DNA of 64,000 bases from Siphonodentalium dalli (lineage: Eukaryota > Mollusca > Scaphopoda > Gadilida > Siphonodentaliidae): contig CP136064.1 of the NCBI GenBank assembly GCA_032622095.1, positions 253,894,484-253,958,483 on the forward strand. The letters run 5' to 3'. Shown here piece by piece: positions 11,696 through 22,714 of the stretch. The notes beneath the pieces are model-generated. The model was not told the origin of the DNA and searched no databases. It saw only the letters and a list, made by a program, of their open reading frames with translations. The position numbers and the translations under genes were made by a program. Each line of letters begins with the position of its first letter. The stretch's first letter is position 1.

Positions 11696-12560
11696 GTGCC
11701 AGTGCATTCTGTTATATATGCGAGTATCACACATATTTATAGGTAGCCTCGCATATATTCGTGAATGTACTGCCCACAGGGACCTGTAACGCGCTCCGCT
11801 GTCCGCCCCCTTTTGCACTGCCCATATACGCCATTTTAATATTATGACCTGACCTCGATTCTAACACTGAGCGGTGATTGGCTGTTTCTACTATGTCAGT
11901 CATGGAAAGGTCAGGTCACAATGAATATTAAAATTAGGAACTGTGTGACTTGACAAATTTTGTTTATAAAGTTGGAATTATCGACAGATTTCTCCTCTAT
12001 ATAAATTATTTACTGACAATGTGTCGATTTGTATGAGTAAATAAATTATTAGCCGACAAGAAATCACTAAGTTCCAGATATTTAGTTAATCGTTTGACCG
12101 AATTTTAATTATAGTAAACTGTATGGGTGGTGAATTTAGAGACACATGTCGGCCATTACTTCTGAGCCGGATCAATCCTAAAAAATACGTTCTCCGGAGA
12201 CAATATTCGGTGGTTAAACTTTTATCAAATGCAACGTGTATGAATGTTTCTGATGGGAGTTTGTGGTATTTATTGAAAGATGAATTCTTTGCCGATCTAT
12301 CCGTGTATATATCGTTATCATTACTGGGGTGAATGGGCTAAATTTGTGCGACTCCCGAGCGATGGTGAAACGTTGAATTTCTACAGTGCCACTTGTCTAT
12401 ATAATGTTCCATTAACGCGAAGAAGGCGCGTATATAGGGGCGGCGTATATGGGCAGTGCAAAAGGGGGCGGACAGCGGAGCGCGTTACAGGCCCCTGTGT
12501 ATTATATATATGGGAGGCTCCCTGTGGGAGACTCGCATATATGAGAGAATGCATTGGCAC
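11696..12560. mobile_element. Short DNA transposon with ~120-137 bp TIRs, non-autonomous
   Basis: The left end (11696-11832) and the right end (12442-12560) are imperfect inverted repeats. Both outer tips read GTGCCA(G/A)TGCATTCT, followed by ATATATGCGAG. The inner part of the repeat is nearly perfect: ACAGGGACCTGTAACGCG, then CTCCGCTGTCCGCCCCC, then TTTTGCACTGCCCATATACGCC (read in two blocks). The 610-bp interior has no recognisable protein. No clear target duplication was found. Confidence 0.8.
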
Positions 12561-12567
12561 AAGGTTT

Positions 12568-13093
12568 TCGTAAAATTTCATAAAGCTCTAGTCTATGGAA
12601 AGGTTAAATTAATGGTCATTGGAGTTGAATAGCGATTCTGACCACAGTCAAATTATTGAAAGCCCAGGTTGATCACAGATAATAGCCATTCCGGTTAAGA
12701 TGTGGACAAAACTCGTCTGTGCAAATTCAAACCATATAGGCGTGTTTGTTATGTTATTATCTTCATATTGAAAATTGAGAACCAAGTAGAAAATTTCGGG
12801 CCTGGGTATACACTATCACTGAGTTTCTCACTACCAAAATTGTAAACGAATTGGCCGGATATTTATTTATTATGGTGCATTTAATTAGAACGTCAGCGAA
12901 CTGATAAACATATCTGCCATGATGATTTTTTGCATGAAATACTATTACCGAGTGCAATTCACCAGATAAATTCAAATATTATTATTTGTACAGATGTTCT
13001 ATTTGGGATATTGGTCTCGTCGTCTTGGGATAATAGTTGTACGTATACACGTGACATGGGTGTTGCCGTTAAATTTTTATGTTTTCGTTGTAG
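12568..13093. other. Intergenic or intron
   Basis: Nothing recognised. If 13094-13289 is a terminal exon, this stretch is part of its last intron. Confidence 0.35.
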
Positions 13094-13289
13094 CTGTGCC
13101 AACGTGACGTCACCAAAGTTCTCTCTATGTAACCACAATCACACAGATGTTTTCACCAAAGACGAGTTTTTCCAAGCCGTATGGATCGAGATGCCCTTGT
13201 ACTTTTACGTTTTTCTCATCGTGTGTCAACTCGGATTCTTCAGGATGGCAGGGTACATGGCATTCAAGCGTAGGAACAAGCCCCAATGA
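13094..13289 (+). CDS. Possible last exon of an ABCG-like half transporter
   Basis: A pyrimidine-rich tract ending in TTGTAG (13091-13093 is TAG) is followed by 196 bases open to a TGA stop. The peptide starts CANVTSPKFSLC, contains a hydrophobic helix around PLYFYVFLIVCQLGFFR, and ends MAGYMAFKRRNKPQ. A terminal helix of the form xFRxxxYxAxxxR with a basic tail, preceded by a short Cys-containing extracellular loop, resembles the C-terminus of White/ABCG transporters. No upstream exons or nucleotide-binding domain lie in the window, so this is a suggestion. It could be the tail of some other multi-pass membrane protein. Confidence 0.35.
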
Positions 13290-14345
13290 TATAATCGACT
13301 GCAAGTGAACAGACACAACCAATGAACAAAATGTGATATATTTAAAAGGATAAAGTATGCATGTGATATCGTTTCTTGTATTATATAATTCCGAATATAT
13401 CGGGGGTGTCGGAAAGAAAATTCAGACAGGTATGATGATTTTTATTTTTTACCTTGGGTCATTTTTGAGACACCCCTCGGCCATAATTTTCTTCCGATTT
13501 AGCAAGTTTTTTTCCGACCATTTTGTGACACCCAGCCCCTTGCAATGACATCGATCGACCTCCCAGTCAGTCCTAATAATCACATACTAGTGGATTTACT
13601 GCAAATCAAACAGAAATATCTCAATGATGTTTGCTAGTATTAGAAGAGATAATTGATATCGCAACATAAATAAGCCCAAAATTAAATCACGCGTCTAGGA
13701 GGTACATCCATGTTTCTAATTCCCAACCTGATTCCCCTTCTATTGTTGGGAATATGCCAACTGATGGCCTTTTGAGTACAACATTAATTCGACCGAAACA
13801 TTGGACAGGAGCCAGATTCGACTACGCGTACATGTAACTTGTAACGTGTGTTGATGGCCAACAGTGGACTCTAACTCGCGTGATCATTTCGCCTAGACGT
13901 ACGCGGTCAAACCGATTAGAAGTTTTGTGTCCAACGTGTATCATACGAAACTTGTAGCGAAGAATAATCCAATCTTCTACTAACCGAATAACCTATCAAC
14001 GCCGTGCAGACAGGAAGAGATTTGCCTTCGCGGTGTCCAATTGTGGCCGCTTGTGCTCGCATATGGTTGTTGGAACAGAACGGAAATCAACATGCATGTA
14101 TCAATCATCATGGTACTGGTAATACTGGATCAACACAAAATGACCAACACACAGGGGAGTTATCTCGCCTTCTCTGTACCCGACTATTAATAACAATTTC
14201 GCCAGACATTGGTCGATATATATAAACGTGTAGGTTTGGCGTCGTAAAATAATTCCATCCATGTGCATCTTTATATCAATTCCATGCATAGTAACGCACG
14301 TTACAGCACACACGTACGTGCCGCTGAACCTGGCTATAATATCAG
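13290..14345. other. Intergenic
   Basis: No gene recognised. Positions 13395-13545 hold a loose duplicated phrase (GGGTGTCGGAAAGAAAAT / GACACCC) that may be an old short element. Confidence 0.4.
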
Positions 14346-14672
14346 TTTGAATGCTGGACGTTTCGGCACCTGGGGCTGTGGACTAGACACTGGTGGCTCT
14401 ATGACGCTCTGTTCTGTTCGCAGTTATGACGGCGTGCATAGTGTAACGACGTAGCATCGTAGAGCCACCAGCGTCTAGTCCACTGGGGTTGCCGTTTCGG
14501 CACCTGCTAATTTTCGGACCAACGAAATTATAAGTGAATACTAATTTTTTTTATTCTTTATTTCAATACAACGTACAAGCACCTGGGCCGAAACAACCAA
14601 GTGCCGAAAATCCAGGTGCCGAAACGTCCAGAAAAACGGGTGCCGAAATGTCCAGGTGCCGAAACGTCCTGC
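14346..14672. repeat. Interspersed repeat built on GGTGCCGAAA words, with a nested hairpin
   Basis: The left side has GGACGTTTCGGCACCTG and the right side has its complement three times (AGGTGCCGAAACGTCC and variants, 14620-14670), as expected for inverted terminal repeats. Nested at ~14371-14486 is a second hairpin whose arms are GTGGACTAGACACTGGTGGC and its near complement. Confidence 0.65.
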
Positions 14673-14841
14673 ACCCATCAGTATGTTGGTATAAAGTAAC
14701 ACAATTCACATTGAAATTTATACAGGTTGGACAATGAAACTATCAATACAATGTCAAGCCAATTGGGACTGATTTGTGATGTGTACACACCACATTCCCT
14801 TGTTGGCACGACCCTGTTCAGTCGATAATTATTGATTTTAC

Positions 14842-15012
14842 TTATTTTGTTTGCAACTCTGATTGTTGCATCACTTGATTGGTATGACCCAATGTAGTCG
14901 TCTGCAATGATAGCGTTGCATATGATGGTGGTGGTTGCATGTACAGCTGGGGTTGAACAATCGGAATTAGGGACACGGCTGGCTGCATCGACTGGACTGT
15001 GACGACATTTGT
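14842..15012 (-). CDS. Last coding exon of the LDLa membrane protein: cytoplasmic tail with a PPxY motif
   Basis: On the minus strand an acceptor TTTCAG (just above 15012) opens 56 codons and a TAA stop at 14842-14844. The peptide begins TNVVTVQSMQPAV, is rich in Gln, Thr and Pro, and carries QPPPSYATL, a PPxY-type site that WW-domain proteins (for example Nedd4-family ligases) can bind. The exon is in phase 0, which fits the phase-0 donor at 16626/16627, so joining the two exons keeps the frame without a stop. The intervening 1,614-bp intron contains a foldback at 15533-15612. The pairing of these exons is inference from phase, order and composition. Confidence 0.7.
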   Translation of the reverse strand, partial: TNVVTVQSMQPAVSLIPIVQPQLYMQPPPSYATLSLQTTTLGHTNQVMQQSELQTK

Positions 15013-15532
15013 CTGAAATATATAGAAACTTTCCTTAATGATACTGAATATTATAGGTTACCACCCAGATGTATAAAATACGTTCAGATCATCGATTGAT
15101 GGGACACGCTCTGTTCATAGCAATTAATGTCCCGTGCTATCCAATCTGGTCGTATTCTGAACAATAAATAGTGGCCGGTTTCTTAGGTGCTGTGTAATAA
15201 TAGGAGTGTTGTTTTACTTTTGTATCAATTTTGATGACAATTATCCACCGTAACTACTGTTACATTGGTAGTTATGACGCTTGCGGCTTTACTCGCCCGA
15301 TGCCTCTGCCATCTCCATTAATCCGTTACGTATATCGGGCGAGTGATTGACAATTAGGGAACTAAGTTGATACACTGGCAGTTCGTGTTGATTGTGATGA
15401 ATTCAACTCATATTTATCTTGGTTCCTCAATTGATGAATGTCTCCAACAAACGCGTCAGCCAATACCAAATTATTATTGAACTTTTATGTGAACGTGAAA
15501 GATATGACAACGCCTGTTAAGTGGAATCAACC

Positions 15533-15612
15533 ATTAAACAAGTCCGTTCAATAGTCACATATTTGCTTCGACGTAGAAGCAAAGGTGTGACTATTGAACG
15601 GACTTGTTTAAT
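15533..15612. repeat. Small foldback inside the intron
   Basis: 80-bp hairpin with arms of ~37 bp: ATTAAACAAGTCCGTTCAAT and its exact complement on the far side, then GTCACA/TGTGAC and TTTGCTTC/GAAGCAAA around a short centre. Confidence 0.88.
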
Positions 15613-16626
15613 TGGAGTCAACATTAATATTGATTGTACCTGTAAAACTTGTTTTGGCTGAAGAAGGCCATGTGGCCGAAAATTTCCAATAAGAGTGTAA
15701 TGTTGTTATTTGTTGTTTTATTTATGTTTGTGAAATATGCTCTACCCCTTATTCTGGACACCGTTGATTGACAGTTTAATGAAATACGCGAACCTTTAGC
15801 TAAATGTTAACGGGTGGTCTCGACGGTAAGTGGCAATCACGCAGTCTCTTTGAAAAGCCGACGAAAATCTAAATGATGTTCGTCTCTAGATTTGTGATTT
15901 TAAATTAGTTTCTGTATTGATGGCGCCATCCTCCATTTCATCGGAGAGTAGCGCAGAGTACGCGCGATTTCATTGGTTAACGGCATAACAGATCACTTCA
16001 CTTCACAGATCATAGGTCAATGACATGATGACAATTTCCCCACGCATTGTCAAACACAACTAATGTCGGAAACTGAATACAGACGATATATCCATAATTC
16101 ATTATGCTAATCGGAATATAGGAGACATCATCTTCGAGTTTTTATCAGTCAACGATATTTATGACTGATTATTCTTTCGCATCTTGTTATATTTATAACT
16201 ATTTCTAAATACACGATTCTCACAACTATTTACTGCGCCAGGAATGCACTCCATATTTGAAATCGGTTTATTACATAATGTTGGGAATGCCGCGTCGTCG
16301 TAGAAATGAAATTTAATCGACAAATCCAGAGACGTACATCCGTTAGGATTTTCGTCGGCTTGTCAAAGAGACTGGCATTCATGCACGTAAGAATTTTGAG
16401 TATTTGATCTAAATTTTGTTAATTTTAGAGAATTATAGATCAACTACAGTGACTATGGTTACTATGTTTAACTGGGATCTGCCCATATATGAACTTAGCG
16501 GGAGCATTTGTTCTCGATAAAGGCTGCCAGATATCATATCATATTTACGATTGAAGCCAGACGGAAGGATCATGTGGCTCAGAAAGAGACCTCACTCGTC
16601 TTACCTGCGGTCTTCACTTATCTTAC

Positions 16627-16898
16627 CTGCGGTCTTGAAATAGTTTGACCTTGCATCGCCGGGCGTTTACAACAGCATATCCGGATGATAATCGCTGCAA
16701 CGACCAGAAATATGAGACTGTCCAATGATGTCCCTATTATACCACCCGTGCGCATGCTGTATGTGGTGACGTCATCAAAAATAGAACCGCACTGTTCGTC
16801 GCTACTCAAAATTTCGTCACAGTTGCTTGTACCGTCGCATTTCAAAGACGAGTCTATGCATTCGAGTCCACAGTTGTATCCAGAACAATAACCGTAAT
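16627..16898 (-). CDS. Penultimate exon of an LDLa-domain, single-pass membrane protein
   Basis: Minus-strand exon following an acceptor (TTTACAG, 16899-16900 carries the AG). It encodes an LDL-receptor class A module with all six cysteines in order (YCSGYNC, GLEC, IDSSLKC, DGTSNC, SSDEQC), then a short linker, one membrane helix (about GGIIGTSLDSLIFLVVAAII) and a Cys-Cys-Cys-Lys-Arg juxtamembrane stretch likely to be palmitoylated. One calcium-ligand aspartate of the usual CDGxxDC is Asn here. The exon ends CAG followed by GTAAGA, a strong donor. Reading through the donor meets a stop after three codons, which would be intron retention. The extracellular part presumably lies in exons further up the minus strand that I could not find. 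Confidence 0.8.
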
Positions 16899-16999
16899 CT
16901 GTAAACGAAACAAACCAGCAGAGTCAACAAAAGCCCACCGCACACCTGAGTATTATGATATATGCACTATTCCTTGCCAGACAAAATTCTCGCAAGGCT

Positions 17000-17862
17000 C
17001 GATTTTACGGCCGTTTTCTGTCGTCCGTAGCGGTTCAAAGCGCGCGATTTTTAGATTCGCACCGAAAGCGACTGGATCACTTCGTCGCACGCGATGGTTT
17101 GGGTATATTCAAAATTCAAATGCGTTTATTTATCATCACCATTATACAACGGTATTTCAAGAAAAATACAAAATGATTATACACTGGCTGCCCTTCCCAA
17201 TAATAACAAAGCATATATAAACATGAAATGTATATAATCATTTGAGCGCATCATTTACAGGCAGGTCACAAATACAATGTGTATGAACATTTTAATCAGA
17301 ATTTGCTAAACATGTACATGTAAGAGTTATTCAAAACTCATTTAATTGTCAAATATAGTATGTCAAGTGGAATGGTGGACAGGCTTCCTAAATTCTCATA
17401 GCAATTGCGTTTAATTAAATTTCATTATATAATTCCAGTCTGTGAGTTTTTTTTTATCGGGGGGGGGGGGGTGGGGCAAAGTGACTTCACAAGCTTGGAT
17501 TGGGACCAAAAATTAACCAGACGATCCTACTATTACGTCGAGCTCTTGTCAGGCATTTTCTCTTCTCGTTTATCCTTGCACTTCACTTATCAGCATGTCG
17601 CTAAAGTCCTCGAAAACCTTTGTTATCGCGACGACGAATGAATGTGTCGCCTTCAAATAGGAGGAATATGCTCGTGTAAATATCCTATTTGACAGCGACC
17701 CAATTATCCCACGCGTTTGCCACAAAGCGAGAAATCGACGAAGCATAAAATTACTGCTGTGATCGCCTCGTGGTCAGCGTTCAGTCGCTTGCGGTGTGAA
17801 TATAAAAACCGCACGCTTTGAACTGCTGCGGACGACAGAAAACGGCCGTTATAATCGCACGC
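17000..17862. mobile_element. Possible short DNA transposon with ~95-bp inverted ends
   Basis: Bases 17000-17095 (GGCCGTTTTCTGTCGTCCG, then AGCGGTTCAAAGCG) reappear as diverged reverse complement at 17762-17862. Together they bracket ~860 bp with no recognisable gene. A G-run of about 12 bases at 17459-17471 lies inside. Target duplication not identified. Confidence 0.6.
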
Positions 17863-18362
17863 TCCTGTCCGGTGTGAATTTAACTTCAATTGACCGGGAC
17901 AGTGAAAGGGGCTATATTTAGTATCAGGCGATCTCGCGAAACGACCAGAGCGTAGTAAGAGGGATACATTTATCTTTGTTAACACTCGCCATCAAGGCCA
18001 ATGGAATTTCTACTCGGTTTACGCCGAATTAAGTGGGAGACGCACGTTTTGCATATAATAAATGCAGCCAAAATAACAAGAGGTTTTCAACACGGAATTT
18101 GTCTGATTCTATCGGGCGAAACATCTTGAATTTCACATATAACCTTCATTATATAGGAAATCTGAGTAATATTAAGATATGATAAAAACAATGGATATTA
18201 ATACATTTGAGAGGTTGAAAATGATAATTTCTTTTTTGTCCCAGTCGGTACCAAGCTAGAACTGCTAGACTAATTAAAGATTTCATACAACACTCCACTC
18301 AATTATTGTCTTGGGCCTATGCGATTAGGCTTCATTTGTATCATAATGTCGAGTTAGATTGT

Positions 18363-19440
18363 TATAAGGATTAACTGTCATGTGGACTGTTTTTATGGAG
18401 ATGTAACAGTGAGGTAAGTGGACATAACTTGTATAAAACCCGAAGGGTTTTACATACAAGTTATGTCCACATACCTCACCGTTACATCTCCATAAAAATA
18501 GTCCACATGACAGTTAATCCTTATATTTATATACATTTAGCGAAAAAGCCACTTTTGTAAATATATTTAAATCGAAAAGTGTATCGTGACAAGATCAGCC
18601 CAAAATACCCAATAGCACCCTTGGCAAAAGTTAATAGGAACAATTTCTCTTCATGTTGAAACCCGATGATGTATTAAGTCAATCCTGCGCGAGTCCAAAT
18701 GCGCCCAAAACATTACGCGTTCGTCTTTCCAAACCTAATGACGTATCGATGGTGTTATTAGCTTGGTGTTATGAGGCGTTACGCATTCACCGAGAAATAA
18801 CTGCAACTAGCCACGTGGGCGCCGACCAATCAGAATGCTGGATTTAGTGATGACAACACTTAGTGTGTAAATATAATTGAATAACATAGCATCATATCAT
18901 TAGAGCAATATAGCATTATATAAGGATTAACTGTCATGTGGACTGTTTTTATGGAGATGTAACGGTGAGGTAAGTGGACATAACTTGTGTAAAACCCGAA
19001 GGGTTTTACATACAAGTTATGACCACTTACCTCACCGTTACATCTCCATAAAAATAGTCCACATGACAGTTAATCCTTATATTTATATACATTTAGCGAG
19101 AAAGCCACTTTTGTAAATATATTTAAATCGAAAAGTGTATCGTGACAAGATCAGCCCAAAATACCCAATAGCACCCTTGCCAAATGTTAATATGAACAAT
19201 TTCTCTTCATATTGAAACCCGATGATGTATTAAATCAATCCTGCGCGAGTCCAAATGCGCCCAAAACATTACGCGTTCGTCTTTCCAAACCCAATAACGT
19301 ATCGATGGTGTTATTAGCTTGGTGTTATGAGGCGTTACGCATTCACCGAGAAATAACTGCAACTAGCCACGTGGGCGCCGACCAATCAGAATGCTGGATT
19401 TAGTGATGACAACACTTAGTGTGTAAATATATGATAATGA
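18363..19440. repeat. Tandem duplication, 556-bp unit, each with a foldback
   Basis: Two direct copies start at 18363 and 18919. Each begins with a ~167-bp palindrome (arms starting TATAAGGATTAACTGTCATG, centre AAAACCCGAAGGGTTTT), followed by ~330 bp that are almost identical between copies. Both copies keep a 63-64-codon open frame, but it has no start context or domain and its conservation is explained by the recent duplication. Confidence 0.92.
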
Positions 19441-19515
19441 AGAATATAGCAGTCACAAATATCCCAGCCAAATAAAAACTAATGTTGATATGCAGTGTGG
19501 TCCACCCAAGCAGGG

Positions 19516-19742
19516 TACTACATTCCAATTATAAGCTAATAATGAGTCCTACATAATTCCATATACAATAAATAATTTGCGTTTCAATATTGTTAAGGGA
19601 GAGGAGCAATATTCTAAGTTGAATAACTTGTGCTCCCATCCCTTTTAATTAACTCATATCTTATTTCATATTCTAATTTGTTAAATGTATTATGTAATGA
19701 GGGTCAAATAACATATGTTCAAACAAACAAACAAACAAACAA
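19516..19742 (+). mobile_element. 5'-truncated retroelement 3' end with (CAAA)n tail and 12-bp target duplication
   Basis: The segment ends in five copies of CAAA and is flanked by ACCCAAGCAGGG at 19504-19515 and again at 19743-19754. The 227-bp body has no coding capacity. A short 3' fragment with a simple-repeat tail and a long duplication is the hallmark of a LINE insertion that aborted early. Confidence 0.87.
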
Positions 19743-20043
19743 ACCCAAGCAGGGAGCAATAAACTGGAATTAGGCCACAATGTTTAAAAGATATGGTGGT
19801 CAGCTATATCTTGATTATGAACCCATGACCCGGAACTCATCTCGGCCCAATTTTTCATTGATCAACAGGTATGCTATAAACATTCTCAAACATAGAACAT
19901 TATCTATCGGTAGTTGCGTTTCTAATTGAAATTAATCATTAAATTTCACGAATCGAGAAAAATCAAGTCTCCTCTCGTGATCTTCAGATATGATATCATG
20001 GATATATATGAACTGCACTTTTGGTACCGGAAAACAGTGACAT

Positions 20044-20049
20044 TTTAAA
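20044..20049. other. Target-site duplication TTTAAA, left copy
   Basis: TTTAAA directly abuts the left terminal repeat and is repeated at 31864-31869 abutting the right one. Six base pairs is the duplication length known for Polinton integration. The site is itself a palindrome. Confidence 0.9.
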
Positions 20050-20451
20050 AGTAGTATTGTCTACCCTTTCGGGTAGATGGTTTGACTGCCTAAACCCTAA
20101 GCGCCTGTTCCTGTGCCATCAGGGGTTACGGGTCACGCCGCGTGGGTGTATATATCGGTGAAGGTTATCACCAGAATAGCGCGTTATCGTGGCGGGTACC
20201 ACTAGGTCAAGGACAAACAAAATATTTCCGCAACAAGTGGGCCACGGTTATCACGGGAATAGCGCGTGATCGGGGGGCCAGTATGTCTAGGTTATATATA
20301 ACGATTCGGCTCGGGTTATCACCATAATAGCGCATAAACAACGAGCGTATGTCTAAGTCCCGGGCAACCATTCGGCGAAGGTTATCACGAGAATAGCGCG
20401 TCACGTGTACGTCTATGTAAAAAAAAAAAATATTTCCACAACAAATCGGCG
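20050..20451 (+). repeat. Polinton left terminal inverted repeat, with iterons and a near-terminal hairpin
   Basis: 402 bp, matching 31462-31863 in reverse complement. Eleven bases from the tip is a perfect hairpin, CTACCC-TTTC-GGGTAG (20061-20076). Four degenerate iterons of the form GGTTATCAC-n3-AATAGCGC start at about 20161, 20244, 20312 and 20378 (spacing 66-83). Part of a longer degenerate unit also repeats (AATATTTCC, CAACAA). Such ordered sites could be bound by a replication or transposition protein. Confidence 0.93.
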
Positions 20452-20784
20452 GGGCACGGAGCCAAGGTTTTAATGGGGTAGGGTATAACTGAACGCGGTA
20501 GGGTATATACTACAGCACCTGGTAAATAATTGTTAATTAGTAGTCACAGAGATAGACTATAAAACGCGAGGTATCCGTTAATTAGCTGACGTTTCTATTT
20601 TGAGTAAAAACAATTTCGTTTAGTGTGTGTGTATCTCTTTGTGCGAGTTAATGGGGTATTATAGGAATATAAAAACGTTCGGCTCACGAGAACAAATGCT
20701 GTAACTGGATGAAGCTATATTGCTCACGCCCGTTTCGTTTGGTCTGACGCCAATAAAGAGGGCGGGTATATATGAAATGCTTAG

Positions 20785-20792
20785 TATATAAA
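20785..20792 (+). promoter_or_regulatory. Candidate TATA box of the rightward (PolB) transcript
   Basis: TATATAAA lies ~330 bp inside the left terminal repeat. It is followed at 20938-20943 by CAG|GTATGT, a good splice donor, which suggests a non-coding leader exon spliced over ~1.48 kb to 22423. Confidence 0.45.
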
Positions 20793-20940
20793 CGCTGAAC
20801 GGTTACTGTTACACAATAACGTGAATATATTTCCAGCTATATATGTTCTAATATATAGTTATTTAGTTTTATTTGATAAAAGTTGGATCACAATTGTTTT
20901 AAATCAGGAAGTATTCTATTAAGGATAAGCACAAAACCAG

Positions 20941-22091
20941 GTATGTATATTTATATTTAGTCAATTGTCTTTACTTCCAGAATTCTTGTTCAATCATAGT
21001 TTTGAGAATATATACTTCAAACCACTGTTACAATCCTATTGGAGGGTACTAACTTATAAATACACACGAGTATGGATAACTGATCTCTTTCACCCACAAA
21101 GATAACTCTATTAATATCTTTCGATCAGCTTGTGAGTCCACACCAAATTTTAATCCCCAATACTCCAGCTCCCTCTGCAGAGTTAGGGTTTCAATATTCT
21201 TCAGAGTCAGAGCCGCGTTGAATAAGTTTTAAAATAAAAATTAAAGATGCCTTGTCATATCGCCTTTTGCGGGTCCTGCTTGTTTGACCTTTCTTTTCTC
21301 GGTAGTACTAGGTAGGGCGTTATAAGTGGAAGGCAAGGTATCAATAGTATAATTAAAGCTGCTGGATGTTAATGGCAAGCTTTTATTAGTAGTATATTTC
21401 TGTCAGAAGTTGCTGGTAAGCTCTCACTAGAAGTACAAGGTGCAGTAAATCCACATGCATATGGCAAGCTGTCCGAAGTTCCTGCAATAGTAATAGGGTA
21501 CTAAATCCTCTACTAGAAATAGAATATACTACAGATGTGTTGCAATGTGGCAGCAAGATCAGAGGAATCCTCATCGCTTATTACTATACATACAGATACC
21601 TATATAGTGCGCGTGCCAGAAGGTTATGAACTGTCATTATATATAGTGAACAGAGAAAATGTTGGCACACACCCATAAGTCTAACACCTATATAATTGCG
21701 ATGGAAATAATACCAGGCAACAGCTTATGTATGCTCCGGTCTATTTTAGTCTTAATTATCACTGTGTACGTATCCCAGCTAATATATTGTAGAGTGAGGC
21801 GCAATGCCAAAAATGTTGGCACGGACCAATAAGTCGAGCACCCAGATAATTGCCAGGAAATACTGCCAGGTAATTGGCGTATGTATGCTCTGATCTATGT
21901 TAGTCTTAATAATCCTTGTGTATGTATGTCGGGAGCCAATATATATATATATTATAGCGGGTTTAGTCTACTTTCCTATGCAGGTAAACTAACACTACAG
22001 AGGTTGGAAAATCGGACGACAGAAATACGAGCTTTATTGTCAACGGGCGGAATTTCTAAACGCAAATAACAAAATGGTATGCATAATTTAC

Positions 22092-22129
<38 letters not shown>

Positions 22130-22422
22130 AAAAATGTTTTTATTTCTTCAAAAAAAAAAAAAAAAATTTAAATTTTTTTCAAATTTTTTTTTTCTCAACA
22201 ATATAGTCATGTGATATATCAAATTACTCGTCTCCACGTATCGACTACAACGCAGCAATTTTTATCAAAATTGTATGTATATATTTTGAATTATTTAAAG
22301 AAATGTTATAACACTATTTCCAAATGCTAAACATTGGGGTTATATTACTGCCCTATATCAAATTGTTTTTTTTTTCGTTTTTTTTTTTCCTTCTTCTTCT
22401 TACTCCTTTTATTCCCTTTTAG
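20941..22422 (+). other. Probable first intron or leader region of the PolB gene
   Basis: No domain-bearing open frame. Two imperfect direct copies of ~150 bp start near 21658 and 21809 (shared words AATGTTGGCAC, ATGTATGCTC, TTAGTCTTAAT). A 37-base A-run (22091-22127) and a strong pyrimidine tract (22370-22420) precede the acceptor TTTTAG. The authentic start codon of PolB was not found and may lie here in a small exon. Confidence 0.45.
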
Positions 22423-22602
22423 GAAATCAACCGCGACAATGTACCATCACCACCACCACCACTATTATCTTCTATTATATCAAACACAAACAGATATCAA
22501 GAAAAATGTCCAAAGTGCGAATATATTTGCCAATCAAATGTCGACAAGATTAATCATGAAGATTTACATAGGACATTGGATAATATCTGCCAAACGTATT
22601 CC
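22423..22602 (+). CDS. Upstream exon of the zinc-finger-PolB gene
   Basis: Bounded by a long pyrimidine tract ending TTTTAG and by the donor TCC|GTGAGT. Open in phase 0 throughout: begins EINRDNVPSPPPPL and carries a C2H2 zinc finger (CPKCEYIC, then INHEDLH). It joins in frame to 23072 (phase 0), or to 22715. An ATG at 22439 is in a different frame (it would encode a His run) and is rejected as the start. The exon has no in-frame Met at its beginning, so a further 5' exon is needed. Confidence 0.65.
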
Positions 22603-22714
22603 GTGAGTATTATCTTTGTATGTATAGTTTTATTTATTATACCTAAATAAATTTTCTAATTATAGGGGAAACAAAATCTGTGGAAGTCAATTATTTATTT
22701 ACTTCTATTTGAAG

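Noticed and set aside
18653-19403. 63-64-codon frames conserved between two tandem copies
   Set aside because: The copies are recent duplicates, so conservation carries no information about coding.
20207-20404. 65-codon frame conserved in both Polinton ends
   Set aside because: Conservation is explained by identity of the inverted repeats. The frame lies across iterons and has no start context.
22439-22606. ATG with a His run as the PolB start
   Set aside because: Its frame does not encode the zinc finger in the same stretch. The finger frame is continuous from the acceptor at 22422.
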